The notes beneath the pieces were generated by a model. The model ran no database searches. It saw only the letters and a program-made list of their open reading frames with translations, and was not told the origin of the DNA. Below, one piece after another: positions 45,644 through 59,223 of a stretch of 64,000 nucleotides of DNA. This DNA is from an uncultured Alphaproteobacteria bacterium (lineage in GTDB: Bacteria; Pseudomonadota; Alphaproteobacteria; VGEJ01): NCBI GenBank assembly GCA_913041535.1, contig CAJWJK010000003.1:1-64000 (forward strand), in the 5' to 3' direction. A program made the translations under genes and the position numbers. Numbering within the stretch: position 1 is the stretch's first letter; each line of letters begins with the position of its first letter.

Positions 45644-46633
45644 CTACGGGTGATTACTAGACTTTTCAAGATAGTCCTTTACGTAGGTAGAGATCCCCAA
45701 TTCTAGAGGGGTAAATGGCTTGGTGTACCCCGAAGATCGTAGGCGGTCCATTTTTGCTTCAGTAAAGTATTGATAGCGCGTACGGAGATCTAAAGGAGTA
45801 TCGCAGTACTCTATCAATGGTTCGCGATCTAAAGCTACAAAAACTGCGCTTGCAAGCTCGTTAAAGCTTCGTGCGTGACCACTTCCTAAATTGAAAAGCC
45901 CACTTATTTCTTCGTGATCAAGAAGCCATAAAATCACGTCAACGCAGTCTTTTACGTAAATGAAATCCCGCTTTTGTTCGCCGTCCTTACAGTCACTACG
46001 ATGCGAGCGAAATAATTGAGGTATATGACCACTGGTGATCGTTTCATATATTTGCAGGGCTACGCTTCTCATCGCTCCTTTGTGGCCCTCACCAGGCCCA
46101 AAAACATTAAAAAACTTCAGACCAACCCACTGGGAACCCCGAAGTAGCGCCTGCGAATCAGCCGTTATACAGCGGTCGACAAGGTGCTTGCTCCAAGCAT
46201 AGGGATTAAGCGGACAAAGTTTTTCCAACAACTCGGGTATTGGGTCGTCATCAAAGCCGTAAGATCCGTCGCCATACGTAGCAGCTGATGATGCGTAAAT
46301 CAGACGGGTGTCATGCGCACGGCACCAGCGCCAAAGGTCTAGTGTATAGTTAGTATTGTGTTTTAGCAGCAGGTCAACGTTAGTCTCGGTAGTGTCAGAG
46401 ATTGCACCCATATGGATCACGGTCTTGACTGCGCTAGCGGATGAGAGGAAGTTGATCAAATTGTCAGGCGCGATGATATCTGCGACATTGGCTGTAGATA
46501 GATTTCTCCACTTGGTGCTTTCATCATGCCAGTCACAAACGACTATGTTGTATTCTGATTTCTCTGTTAGCTCAGAAACAATGTTGGATCCTATAAATCC
46601 AGCCCCTCCGGTTACAACAATGGTTTGCACCAT
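45644..46633 (-). CDS. hldD: ADP-L-glycero-D-manno-heptose 6-epimerase
   Basis: Last step of ADP-L,D-heptose synthesis for LPS core. VVTGGAGFIGSN (residues 6-17) binds NADP, and YAWSKHLVDRC contains the YxxxK catalytic pair. GLKFFNVFGPGEGHKGAMRSVALQI is the substrate loop. 329 residues. Starts 4 bases after the hldE stop. Confidence 0.96.
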   Translation of the reverse strand: MVQTIVVTGGAGFIGSNIVSELTEKSEYNIVVCDWHDESTKWRNLSTANVADIIAPDNLINFLSSASAVKTVIHMGAISDTTETNVDLLLKHNTNYTLDLWRWCRAHDTRLIYASSAATYGDGSYGFDDDPIPELLEKLCPLNPYAWSKHLVDRCITADSQALLRGSQWVGLKFFNVFGPGEGHKGAMRSVALQIYETITSGHIPQLFRSHRSDCKDGEQKRDFIYVKDCVDVILWLLDHEEISGLFNLGSGHARSFNELASAVFVALDREPLIEYCDTPLDLRTRYQYFTEAKMDRLRSSGYTKPFTPLELGISTYVKDYLEKSSNHP

Positions 46634-46637
46634 AATG

Positions 46638-48113
46638 CTACCTAGATGCCCGGCGGATAATGTCAGTGTCGCTATGGCCTGGTACGAGATCTGCTAGCAC
46701 GACCTTGCCCCCGTAGCTTCGCACGAAGCTACCTCCTACTATATCATCCAACTTGTAGTCAGCGCCTTTTACAAGAATGTCTGGGCGAATCTTCTTTATA
46801 ATATCCAAGGGTGTATCTTCGTCGAAGATTACCACCAAATCTACATTAGCCAATGATGAAAGGACTTCTGCTCTTGCTAACGCAGCCTGAATTGGCCGAC
46901 CCTTACCTTTTAATCGTTCAACGGAATTATCACTATTAAGGCCAACTATTAGATGATCGCAGAGAGAGTGAGTCTGATTCAATAAAGATATGTGTCCCGG
47001 ATGAAGAAGGTCAAAGCAACCATTTGTGAACCCAAATGTTTTTCCCAGCCTTCTCCATACCGCAATTCTTTCTAGAGCTTGATCTACGCTGCATATTTTG
47101 GACGGAGCGGCCGTGTGTAATAAGCTATTAGACGTGGCAACCAGCTCATCTGGTCGGACTATCGCTGTTCGGGCCTTACCAACTGCAATACTACCAGCTG
47201 AATTGGCAAGCACGGCTGCTGTAGGGAGGTTGGCACCGACAGACAGTGCGACTGCAAGCACTGCAATCACAGTGTCACCTGCTCCCGATACATCGTATAC
47301 TTCTGCTCGTCGGACAGCTGGCAAATGAATGATATCGTTGGCAGTGATGACGCTTAGGCCGTCGCTGCCCCGAGTAATCACAAGGGCCTCATATTCAAAC
47401 CTTGTACGTAACTTCTGGCCTGCGGCCGCGATTTCATCATCATTTGAAAGAGAAAGCCCTGTTGCTGCCATCAGTTCAGATCGATTGGGCGTTATTACAG
47501 TTGCTCCACGATAGTCTGCAAATTGGCTGCTTTGGGGGTCCACAAGGACTGGAATGTTGTGTTTCTCTGCAGCACTGATGATTGCTGACAATGAATCTTT
47601 GCGGAGCACGCCTTTCCCATAGTCTGAAAGGACTATGGCATTGCATTCTGGCATCTCTTTAGCAATTTGATCGAGCAGGCTCTCATTTATGTTGTTTGAT
47701 ATCTGTAAAGTCGATTCGTCATCGGTACGTAGGAGTTGCTGGGTGCCGGCTAGGTAGCGGGTTTTGACGGTCGTGGGTCGTCCACTGTCGGTAATGAGGT
47801 GAACTTTAGTATTATCAGAGGCTAGTTCAGCTAGCTCTTCACCTTCTTTATCGTTGCCAATAATAGCATGAAGGATGGCTTGCCCCCCTAGTGATTCAAT
47901 GTTACGGGCGACATTGCCAACACCGCCAGGCATAGCGTTATAATTATCCGTACGAAGAACTGGTATCGGTGCTTCTGGGGAAACACGATCGACAGTGCCA
48001 TCAATAAATCGGTCGAGTATAATGTCGCCGATGCACTGAACACGCGCTTCTTGAAGCCGATTAACGTCGAAGGACGCAGCGTCCGCTAAACCCTCAACAA
48101 GGAGTGTCATCAT
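46638..48113 (-). CDS. hldE: Bifunctional heptose 7-phosphate kinase / heptose 1-phosphate adenylyltransferase
   Basis: Makes the phosphorylated and ADP-activated heptose precursors. The N-terminal PfkB kinase half has GGVGNVARNIESLGGQA and DVSGAGDTVIAVLAVAL; the C-terminal half has FTNGCFDLLHPGHISLLNQ, the nucleotidyltransferase HxGH motif. 491 residues, both halves complete. Its ATG (48113 or 48110) overlaps the phosphatase stop as TAATG after GGGAGG. Confidence 0.96.
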   Translation of the reverse strand: MMTLLVEGLADAASFDVNRLQEARVQCIGDIILDRFIDGTVDRVSPEAPIPVLRTDNYNAMPGGVGNVARNIESLGGQAILHAIIGNDKEGEELAELASDNTKVHLITDSGRPTTVKTRYLAGTQQLLRTDDESTLQISNNINESLLDQIAKEMPECNAIVLSDYGKGVLRKDSLSAIISAAEKHNIPVLVDPQSSQFADYRGATVITPNRSELMAATGLSLSNDDEIAAAGQKLRTRFEYEALVITRGSDGLSVITANDIIHLPAVRRAEVYDVSGAGDTVIAVLAVALSVGANLPTAAVLANSAGSIAVGKARTAIVRPDELVATSNSLLHTAAPSKICSVDQALERIAVWRRLGKTFGFTNGCFDLLHPGHISLLNQTHSLCDHLIVGLNSDNSVERLKGKGRPIQAALARAEVLSSLANVDLVVIFDEDTPLDIIKKIRPDILVKGADYKLDDIVGGSFVRSYGGKVVLADLVPGHSDTDIIRRASR

Positions 48114-48889
48114 TATCCTCCCGTGGAAATAACACGTTGCTCGGATCCTTCAAGTACTAGGGCACTTAGCTGATCCGAGAACCATGCCCCGGTATCCACA
48201 CCTATACGATGCGGATAGAACGCAACCTTATCGCTGATTGAATGACCATGAACGATAATTTTTTCAAGCTGTGTGCTGCAGTACAAAAATTCATCGCGAA
48301 TCCATAACAGATCGTCCTTTGATTGTGTATCAAGGGATAAGCTGGGTTTCACACCAGCATGGCAGAAGAAGTAGTCGCCACAGTCGTAGGAGAGCTCAAG
48401 CGAGTTAAGAAATGAAATGTGAGCAGCAGGAAGGCTGTTTTTTAGTGTCGACTGTAAATTTGCGTAATCTATTGCTTGACTCAAGATTCCCTCATCAATC
48501 TCATAACTCATCAAGGTGGCATCACCGCCGTTGTATAGCCAGTTTTGGCCAGACGATGCAGTATCAAGAAAGTCAAGGAGCATCGCTTCATGATTCCCCA
48601 AAAGATATGTAGGAGTAAATCCGTCCGGGATATCATGAAGTAAAAGGTTAATAACTTGTTGGCTACATGGCCCACGATCAATGTAATCCCCTAAATACAC
48701 GATGTGTTTGAGGAGATTTGACGCGTCGCTGGCGTCTTTAAGAATCTTCTGGTGCAGTTCCTGAAGAAGGTCACTACGGCCATGAATATCTCCAATAGCA
48801 TACAATCTTCGGCCGTCAGGAATGCGACTAATCTGGTTGCTGATCACCTTTCGGTTACTCCAGTACGCGTTGTCTGTTGTCGAGGTCAT
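48113..48889 (-). CDS. Metallophosphoesterase, PPP-type serine/threonine phosphatase
   Basis: The three PPP motifs are clear: YAIGDIHGRSDLL (GDxHG), YLGDYIDRGP (GDxxDRG) and LLGNHEAMLLDFL (GNHE), then HAGVKPSL and a C-terminal VHGHS. 258 residues, cytosolic. Related to bacterial PphA/PrpE-type enzymes; target unknown. It heads an operon with hldE and hldD. Confidence 0.9.
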   Translation of the reverse strand: MTSTTDNAYWSNRKVISNQISRIPDGRRLYAIGDIHGRSDLLQELHQKILKDASDASNLLKHIVYLGDYIDRGPCSQQVINLLLHDIPDGFTPTYLLGNHEAMLLDFLDTASSGQNWLYNGGDATLMSYEIDEGILSQAIDYANLQSTLKNSLPAAHISFLNSLELSYDCGDYFFCHAGVKPSLSLDTQSKDDLLWIRDEFLYCSTQLEKIIVHGHSISDKVAFYPHRIGVDTGAWFSDQLSALVLEGSEQRVISTGG

Positions 48890-49028
48890 TACCGTTATAT
48901 ACTAGGATCCTCTCGTAGTATTGCAGTGAAATTTGTTGTCCCGTTTTGGTAATTGCCATTGTTACCTATGAATAATGCAACCCATGGTTTTGACATGAGG
49001 CCGTTTACTGGAAACACCCTATTGCTTC

Positions 49029-49766
49029 ATGGCTGAGCCTGCAATTATCGTGAAGAATTTAACCAAAAGATACGATAGTGTCTTGGCTGTAGATGCAATA
49101 AATTTTGTGGTTGAGCCAGGCTCAATCACAGCGCTTCTTGGAGGTAACGGAGCAGGTAAAACTACAACAATTGCTATGCTGTTAGGATTATTATTGCCAA
49201 CCTCAGGGTCAATAAGTGTTTTGGGGATAGATATGATCCGGGACAGGTATAAAGTTTTACCCCGCATGAACTTTTCCTCACCCTACGTCGAAATGCCCAA
49301 GAGACTTACTGTGGCTGAAAATCTAAAGGTTTATGCAGCCCTCTATGGAATCTCCCATATCAAAAGACGTATTTGTGAAATTGCTGAAGCGATGGATATT
49401 GTATCGTTGTTGAATCGACGCCTCGGCAATCTCTCTGCTGGGCAAAAAACGCGAGTTGCTCTTGCTAAGGCATTGATCAACCAGCCAGATATTTTGTTAC
49501 TTGATGAACCAACAGCGTCGCTTGATCCAGATACGGCTGATTGGGTGCGGCAATACTTTGTACGTTATCATGAAACTAAAGGAGCTACTTTGCTGATTGC
49601 TTCGCACAACATGGAAGAAGTGGAGCGTTTGTGCAGTGATGTAATAATGATGAAAAAAGGTAAAGTGGTTGATTGTGGTGCCCCCAGCCAGCTCATTAAA
49701 CGATATGGCAGGGGCAACATGGAGGAGGTGTTTCTTGATATCGTCCGTGGGGATACTGGAGAATAG
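49029..49766 (+). CDS. ABC-2 type transporter ATPase
   Basis: Walker A LGGNGAGKTTT (37-47), signature LSAGQKTRVALAKAL (A in place of the second G), Walker B LLLDEPTASLD, and the H-loop IASHNMEEVERLC. Exporter type, as in NodI/CcmA-like families. 14 bases before its permease. Confidence 0.93.
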   Translation: MAEPAIIVKNLTKRYDSVLAVDAINFVVEPGSITALLGGNGAGKTTTIAMLLGLLLPTSGSISVLGIDMIRDRYKVLPRMNFSSPYVEMPKRLTVAENLKVYAALYGISHIKRRICEIAEAMDIVSLLNRRLGNLSAGQKTRVALAKALINQPDILLLDEPTASLDPDTADWVRQYFVRYHETKGATLLIASHNMEEVERLCSDVIMMKKGKVVDCGAPSQLIKRYGRGNMEEVFLDIVRGDTGE

Positions 49767-49780
49767 CTACGGAAAGACTG

Positions 49781-50611
49781 ATGGAATTTAGAATATCGAG
49801 TAACCGTTACGAATTGATCTTCTCCCCAACACGTGTGGGGGCAATGGCGCTCCGATACTTCTACCTATTGCGTGGATCATGGCCACGCTATCTTGAGCTT
49901 GCATATTGGCCTACCGTCCAAATGATCCTTTGGGGTTTCATAACCGAATTTTTGGCCACCAATTCTTCTTATGTTGGCCAGGCATTTGGAGTGTTGCTAT
50001 CGGCTGTCTTGCTTTGGGATGTTATGTTTCGCGGACAGTTAGGAGTGTCAATATCGTTTTTTGAAGAAATGTGGTCTCGCAATCTCGGACACCTTTTTGT
50101 AAGTCCTTTGCGTCCCTATGAAATGATCCTAGCACTCACGGCTATGAGTCTTGTGCGCACCATTATCGGTATTGTTCCTGCTTCTATACTGGCTATTGTA
50201 TTTTTCGACTACTCTGTTTATGGCCTCGGAATATCACTTGTCGCTTTTTTTGTGAACCTTCTAGTAATGGGCTGGGCGGTTGGACTAATTGTAGCTGGTA
50301 TGGTTTTACGGTTTGGTCTTGGGGCAGAAAGCTTAGCATGGGTAGCGATCTTCGCGTTGGCGCCCATTAGCGGTATATATTATCCAATCTCAGTACTCCC
50401 TAGTTGGTTACAGGTGGTGGCTCAGGCGTTACCCTCAAGCTACGTATTTGAGGGAATGCGTAGTATCATTCGGGACGGTGTAGTGCTCACTGAGCATATG
50501 GTGATTGCAGGTATGCTAAACGTCATTTATTTGCTGATTGGTGCCATAATTTTCCTCGCATTTTTTCGCAGTGCTCGAATTAAAGGTTTATTGCTAGGAG
50601 TTGGTGAGTAG
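49781..50611 (+). CDS. ABC-2 type transporter permease
   Basis: 276 residues with about six membrane segments. The N-terminus is an amphipathic stretch before RYFYLLRGSWPRYLELAYWP. ALAPISGIYYPISVLPSWLQVVAQALPSSYVFEGMR near residue 188 is the usual ABC-2 loop. Substrate unknown; the nearby hldE/hldD genes suggest, but do not prove, an envelope cargo. Confidence 0.9.
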   Translation: MEFRISSNRYELIFSPTRVGAMALRYFYLLRGSWPRYLELAYWPTVQMILWGFITEFLATNSSYVGQAFGVLLSAVLLWDVMFRGQLGVSISFFEEMWSRNLGHLFVSPLRPYEMILALTAMSLVRTIIGIVPASILAIVFFDYSVYGLGISLVAFFVNLLVMGWAVGLIVAGMVLRFGLGAESLAWVAIFALAPISGIYYPISVLPSWLQVVAQALPSSYVFEGMRSIIRDGVVLTEHMVIAGMLNVIYLLIGAIIFLAFFRSARIKGLLLGVGE

Positions 50612-50761
50612 TTTTCTGGAGCACCTCTATCCCTATTAAGGGACTGACTGGATAGTGCATTCTGTTATAAGGGACTCAATGAAAACATGTTTAACGATTT
50701 TCAGTGCCGTTCCGAAAGGAGTGTAAGCTGTGTTTGTCTGTGACGAAGAGCTGAGGTCTTG

Positions 50762-51211
50762 GTGAGAAAAAGCCAACCATATTGGGAAAAAAAGAAGCTA
50801 TCCGAAATGAGTGAGGAAGAGTGGGAAGCATTATGTGACGGTTGCGGAAAATGCTGTCTAGTAAAGTTGGAGGACTCAGATACTGGTTCGATTGAGAGCA
50901 CAACCGTCGCTTGTCACTTGTTGGATATAAATGTTTGCAGGTGTACGAATTACGCGCGCCGCACCGAGCTTGTGTCCGATTGTATTGCATTGGCTCCAAA
51001 TAATATCAAAAAGATAAAATGGCTACCGTCCACATGTGCGTACCGATTGGTTTCTGAAGGTAAGAACCTAGAGTGGTGGCACCCGTTAGTGTCGGGTGAC
51101 CCACGCACTGTACACGATGCTGGGGTTTCTGTAAGAACCACAGCTATTTCAGAAGATGACGTGCTCAATATTGAAGATTACATCGTTGATACAGAGCTAT
51201 CAGATATATAA
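50762..51211 (+). CDS. YcgN family cysteine cluster protein
   Basis: 149 residues. C-x2-C-x2-CC (CDGCGKCC) near residue 26 and a cluster with CHLLD and CRCTNY nearby, then CIALAPNNIKKIKWLPSTCAYRLV. This is the UPF0260/YkgJ-like motif set that likely binds iron-sulfur or zinc. GTG 50762 (or TTG 50759) has GAGG just upstream. The 150-base region before it contains a TAAGGGACT direct repeat of no known role. Confidence 0.85.
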   Translation: MRKSQPYWEKKKLSEMSEEEWEALCDGCGKCCLVKLEDSDTGSIESTTVACHLLDINVCRCTNYARRTELVSDCIALAPNNIKKIKWLPSTCAYRLVSEGKNLEWWHPLVSGDPRTVHDAGVSVRTTAISEDDVLNIEDYIVDTELSDI

Positions 51212-51261
51212 TTTGCTCGGTTAACTGAAAAAGCTGTCAGGTATAAGGGAGGCACTTTGCT

Positions 51262-52185
51262 ATGCCAGGAAGCAAAAGATTCGTATACGCTGCAGCTCTC
51301 ACACCTCTGGCTGCCGATTTGGCACCGGATGTTGCAGCCTTAAGCGGGCATTGTAAATGGTTGCTACGTAATGGTTGCGATGGAATTGGACTGCTTGGCA
51401 CTACTGGAGAGGCAAACTCATTTACCATAGATGAGCGGCTAGATGTAATCGAGGGAGTTGTTGATGCGGGGGTTCGGCCTCACCAATTAATGGTTGGAAC
51501 TGGGTGTTGCGCGATTGCTGATACGGTACGTCTAACGAAAGCGGCGCTTGATGTTGGCGTTACTGACATCTTAATGCTGCCACCATTCTATTATAAGAGT
51601 GTGGATGATGACGGTTTATTTGCTTCGATCTCCTCTGTGATTGAGGCAGTGTCTGATAGTCGATTGAAACTCTACCTATATCACTTTCCGACAATGACTG
51701 GGCTGGATTTAAGTCTTGCACTTGTTGGAAAACTATACCGTTCATTTCCTAATACGGTGGTTGGCATGAAGGATAGTTCGGGCGATTGGACTCGAATGCG
51801 AAAGTTTCTGATAGAATTGCCAGATTTTCAGTTGTTCTCTGGTACGGAGAAGTACTTGTTGGCGTGTCTTGAGGCGGGGGGCTCCGGCACTATATCCGCT
51901 ACTGCCAATCTAACCAGTTTAGCTTGTGCTGAGGTCTGTAAAGCCTGGAAAAATGGTTCAAAATCAGCACCTCAACTTCAAGCGAAGTTGACGAATGTTC
52001 GGTCTCGTTTACAGGGATATCAACTTGTACCAGCTTTAAAGGAAATCATGGCTCGCCACACGGATGAAGTGGGATGGAGAAAAGTGCGTCCGCCAATGAT
52101 GCCGCTTCAGCCCGAAATAGCAGAGACTTTGTGGCAATGCGTGATTGATAGCGGACTAAAATTACCGTTAGCAATAGACTCCTGA
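51262..52185 (+). CDS. DapA-family (NAL) aldolase, substrate unclear
   Basis: TIM barrel of the dihydrodipicolinate synthase/N-acetylneuraminate lyase class. Schiff-base Lys is K170 in GMKDSSGD and catalytic Tyr is Y140 in LYHFP; GTTGE (46-50) is the substrate loop. 307 residues. It stands far from dapB and could be HTPA synthase or a related keto-acid lyase. GGGAGG lies before ATG 51262. Confidence 0.82.
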   Translation: MPGSKRFVYAAALTPLAADLAPDVAALSGHCKWLLRNGCDGIGLLGTTGEANSFTIDERLDVIEGVVDAGVRPHQLMVGTGCCAIADTVRLTKAALDVGVTDILMLPPFYYKSVDDDGLFASISSVIEAVSDSRLKLYLYHFPTMTGLDLSLALVGKLYRSFPNTVVGMKDSSGDWTRMRKFLIELPDFQLFSGTEKYLLACLEAGGSGTISATANLTSLACAEVCKAWKNGSKSAPQLQAKLTNVRSRLQGYQLVPALKEIMARHTDEVGWRKVRPPMMPLQPEIAETLWQCVIDSGLKLPLAIDS

Positions 52186-52216
52186 ATTTACGGGACTGAT
52201 CGGCTTCTGCTGTAGT

Positions 52217-54100
52217 TTATCGGCCGCTATACAGTGCGGTACTAGGGTCTGGGTCGACCGTTCGGGTGGTAGCCGTTACTTTAGGCAGTAAAGGACGCTG
52301 AGGCTTATCTTTGTGCGCCTCTTCCATGAATTTTCTCCAAGTGCGCGCAGGAAGGCCTCCGCCAGTCACCTTGTCCATTGGGCTAGCATTATCGTTGCCA
52401 AACCATACTCCAGTAACTAGATCAGATGTGAATCCAATGAACCAAGCGTCACGAAAGTCTTGGCTTGTGCCAGTTTTTCCACCAGTGGGGCGGTCCAGGT
52501 TTGCAGCCTGGCCTGTGCCAGTGCTTGTGGCGGTTATCAGCATATCAACAATATGTTGAACGGTAATTTGCGTGAGTGCTACGCCTGGGCCATCGCCTAT
52601 TCTGCTGTATATTTGTGTTCCAACACTATCCTGAATCTCGATAATTGCGTACGGTAAAACAGCCTTACCCGCGTTCCTTGCGGTAGCGTAGGCGCCTGTC
52701 AGTTCAATGAGGCGTGTCTCTATGGAGCCGAGAGCAAGACTCGGATGATTGGGCAATGGTGTGGTGATTCCGAGCCGTTGTGCCATATCAATTACTTTAT
52801 CTCTCCCAACCTGCTCTGAAAGTTGAACAGCAATAGTGTTGATAGAAAGTGAAAAAGCATCTCGTAACGTTATCGGACCAATGTAACTTCCTGAATAATT
52901 CTGGGGACTCCATCCAGAGATTGTAATTGGTTTATCATGGAATATGTCATCAGGAGTTAAACCGGATTCTAGGGCTGCCAAATAAACGAAAAACTTAAAT
53001 GCTGAACCTGGTTGCCGCTGTGCTTTAACCGCGCGATTGAAAGAACTTTCACGATAGGATTTTCCTCCAACCATTGCCCTAACAGCACCGTCGGGACTCA
53101 TCGATATTAGGGCGGCTTGTTTTACTTTCTGTCTAATCCCATCCGTTTCGAGGCTTTTCGAAATAACGTTTTCAGCAACAGTTTGGAGAAAAGGCTCTAG
53201 TGTAGTCCTTACCGTTAAGTTGCGCCCTATATTTCCGACGTAATCCGGAATTTGATCGACTACCCAATCTGCGAAATAGCGATTGCCGAGATTAGCAACA
53301 GATGGCTTTATCACAACGGAATCTGATTCCACAGCGGACGCTTCACGAGGCTTAAGATACCCAGCGTTAACCATTGACCTTAATACCACGGCAGCTCTTT
53401 TCGCTGCACCAGAAGGATTAACAGTTGGCGCATAACGAGATGGTGCCTTTAACAATCCAGCTAGGATCGCTGACTCATAAAGGTTCAAGTCGCGGGAAGA
53501 TTTTCGAAAGTAGCGGCGAGAAGCTGCTTCTACGCCCCAACTTCCGGCGCCAAAATAGACTCGATTGAGGTACAGGCTGAGAATGTCATTTTTTGAAAGG
53601 CGCTCCTCTAGCCACAGAGCTAATAGGAATTCCTTAACTTTTCTGTTTAGTGTGCGTTTGGGGGTCAGAAAAAGGGCTTTCGCGAGTTGTTGGGTGATTG
53701 TGCTCCCACCCTGTTTGATGCGGCCTGCAAAGATATTAACTAATGATGCCCTGGCAATACCCAGGACATCTATTCCCCAGTGGGAATAGAATCGACGATC
53801 TTCTACAGCGAGAACGGCATGAATCAATGTTGCCGGCAATTCGTCTACTGGGACAACGTCACTTTGAGATCCGAGTACCGTTAATTCAGATCCATCAGCT
53901 GCTAGAACCGTTATAAGCGGTGAAGCGGAAGCTTTAGTTATGCTGGCACTGGCTGGTAAGTCATGGCCATAGATAATGATTAGCGCTAGAAGCCCTATGC
54001 AGGCCCACACCGAAGCAACCAGAAACCAATATACGCTTGCTCCCAACCTTTGAGGAAGGCGTGATGGCAATGTTTCCCCAGTTTTGATCAGTTTTCGCAA
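52217..54100 (-). CDS. Class A penicillin-binding protein (PBP1A/1B type)
   Basis: One membrane helix at about residues 24-46, then a glycosyltransferase domain with AVEDRRFYSHWG (catalytic Glu) and KQGGSTITQQLAKALFLTPKRT. The transpeptidase domain has SAFK as SxxK, SIN as SxN and GKTGTSQ. 627 residues, compact. Polymerises and crosslinks peptidoglycan. No outer-membrane activator gene is adjacent. Confidence 0.93.
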   Translation of the reverse strand: MRKLIKTGETLPSRLPQRLGASVYWFLVASVWACIGLLALIIIYGHDLPASASITKASASPLITVLAADGSELTVLGSQSDVVPVDELPATLIHAVLAVEDRRFYSHWGIDVLGIARASLVNIFAGRIKQGGSTITQQLAKALFLTPKRTLNRKVKEFLLALWLEERLSKNDILSLYLNRVYFGAGSWGVEAASRRYFRKSSRDLNLYESAILAGLLKAPSRYAPTVNPSGAAKRAAVVLRSMVNAGYLKPREASAVESDSVVIKPSVANLGNRYFADWVVDQIPDYVGNIGRNLTVRTTLEPFLQTVAENVISKSLETDGIRQKVKQAALISMSPDGAVRAMVGGKSYRESSFNRAVKAQRQPGSAFKFFVYLAALESGLTPDDIFHDKPITISGWSPQNYSGSYIGPITLRDAFSLSINTIAVQLSEQVGRDKVIDMAQRLGITTPLPNHPSLALGSIETRLIELTGAYATARNAGKAVLPYAIIEIQDSVGTQIYSRIGDGPGVALTQITVQHIVDMLITATSTGTGQAANLDRPTGGKTGTSQDFRDAWFIGFTSDLVTGVWFGNDNASPMDKVTGGGLPARTWRKFMEEAHKDKPQRPLLPKVTATTRTVDPDPSTALYSGR

Positions 54101-54210
54101 ACGGATCTCCGCCTATCCGAATGAGCTCTAAAATCTATATTAAGGGGGTTGCACCCATGCCAAAACAAAACCTAGTATGGGTCCATTAATACCGACTTAT
54201 TGCATAAAGT

Positions 54211-57920
<3,710 letters not shown>

Positions 57921-57926
57921 TATCTC

Positions 57927-59045
57927 TCAGACCCTCATCGGCATTAGCACATAAAGCGCGCTGGGGTCTGAGGAATCTGAAATCAGCATTGGTGAAACGG
58001 CATCCGCTAGCACCATAATCAATTTTTCGTCATCAATCTGTTTTGTGATCTCCAAGAGATACCGTGCGTTAAAGCCAATTTCGAGAGTGTCACCCTGGTA
58101 GTTCACAGGCACTGTTTCACTGGCGCTACCGCTCTCTGGACTCGTTGCAGAAACCATCATTGAGTTGTTTTCAATGCTAAGTTTTATAGCGCGGGTTGTT
58201 TCAGTAGCAATAGTCGAAACTCGATCTACCGCCTCAGAGAATGAGGAGGTATCGACGGCGACGGACTTATCGTTCGCTTCCGGAATTACACGCTCATAGT
58301 CAGGAAACGTGCCGTCAATTAATTTACTGGTAAGAACTGCGTCATCGAGGGTAAAACGAATTCTAGCGTCCGAAATCGCGATAGAAACAGAAGCTTCGGT
58401 TTGATCAACTAATTTTCGTACCTCTTGAATTGTTTTGCGTGGAACAATGATCGGGGGTGCATTGCCAGCTCCATCGGGTAGCGGCATTTCAACTTTAGCA
58501 AGTCGGTGCCCATCTGTAGCCACTGCACGGAGCATGGCTAACTCGTTGGTGCTAGCGCGATGAAGGTGTACGCCGTTAAGGTAGTACCTGGTTTCTTCTG
58601 TAGAGATTGCGAATCGAGTTTTGTCTATTAAGCGCCGCAAGTCAGAGGCCATTATCGCGAACTCAACAGGAAGATCACCTTCACTGATTAAAGGAAAATC
58701 TTCTCGTGGTAGGCAGGGTAACGTAAATTCTGACCGCCCTGCACGAAGTGTTAAGCGGTCTATTGCACCATCCTGTATAAACTCAATTTGAGTGCCATCG
58801 GGCAACTTTCTCACGATGTCGTATAGCATATGCGCTGGCGTGGTTGTTCCGCCATCTTGGTCAACTGCTGCATCAACATTTTCTCGAAGGGCCAGGTCGA
58901 GGTTAGTTGCAGCAAGTGTGAGGTGACTGTTAGAGGCTACGAATTCGACGTTGGCAAGAATTGGAATAGTGTTACGTCTCTCCACCACACTTTGAATGTG
59001 CCCGAGAGATGATAAGAGAGCTGTGCGTTCCAACGTTAGTTTCAT
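57927..59045 (-). CDS. dnaN: DNA polymerase III beta sliding clamp
   Basis: Ring-shaped processivity clamp. MKLTLERTALLSSLGHIQSVVERRNTIPIL is the typical start, and VLMPMRV the typical end. 372 residues, full length. Second gene of the dnaA-dnaN-recF-gyrB series, with a 178-base gap after dnaA. Confidence 0.97.
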   Translation of the reverse strand: MKLTLERTALLSSLGHIQSVVERRNTIPILANVEFVASNSHLTLAATNLDLALRENVDAAVDQDGGTTTPAHMLYDIVRKLPDGTQIEFIQDGAIDRLTLRAGRSEFTLPCLPREDFPLISEGDLPVEFAIMASDLRRLIDKTRFAISTEETRYYLNGVHLHRASTNELAMLRAVATDGHRLAKVEMPLPDGAGNAPPIIVPRKTIQEVRKLVDQTEASVSIAISDARIRFTLDDAVLTSKLIDGTFPDYERVIPEANDKSVAVDTSSFSEAVDRVSTIATETTRAIKLSIENNSMMVSATSPESGSASETVPVNYQGDTLEIGFNARYLLEITKQIDDEKLIMVLADAVSPMLISDSSDPSALYVLMPMRV

Positions 59046-59223
59046 CGATATAGCCGCGATATGTCCAAAACTCTATAAGCTAAATATAATGAATAATTTC
59101 AAATACTACAGTATTTCAGTACTGAATCCGATCCTATACGGAACTTAAACTTTAGGAACAAACAATACCAGAAATCGTCGGCAGAGGCACGGGTTTCGAC
59201 AAATAATAAAGTAAAAGCCTTAT

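Noticed and set aside
45475..45669. 64-codon minus-strand frame between the second amidase and hldD
   Set aside because: It overlaps hldD, has no ribosome site or recognisable features, and is of a size expected by chance.
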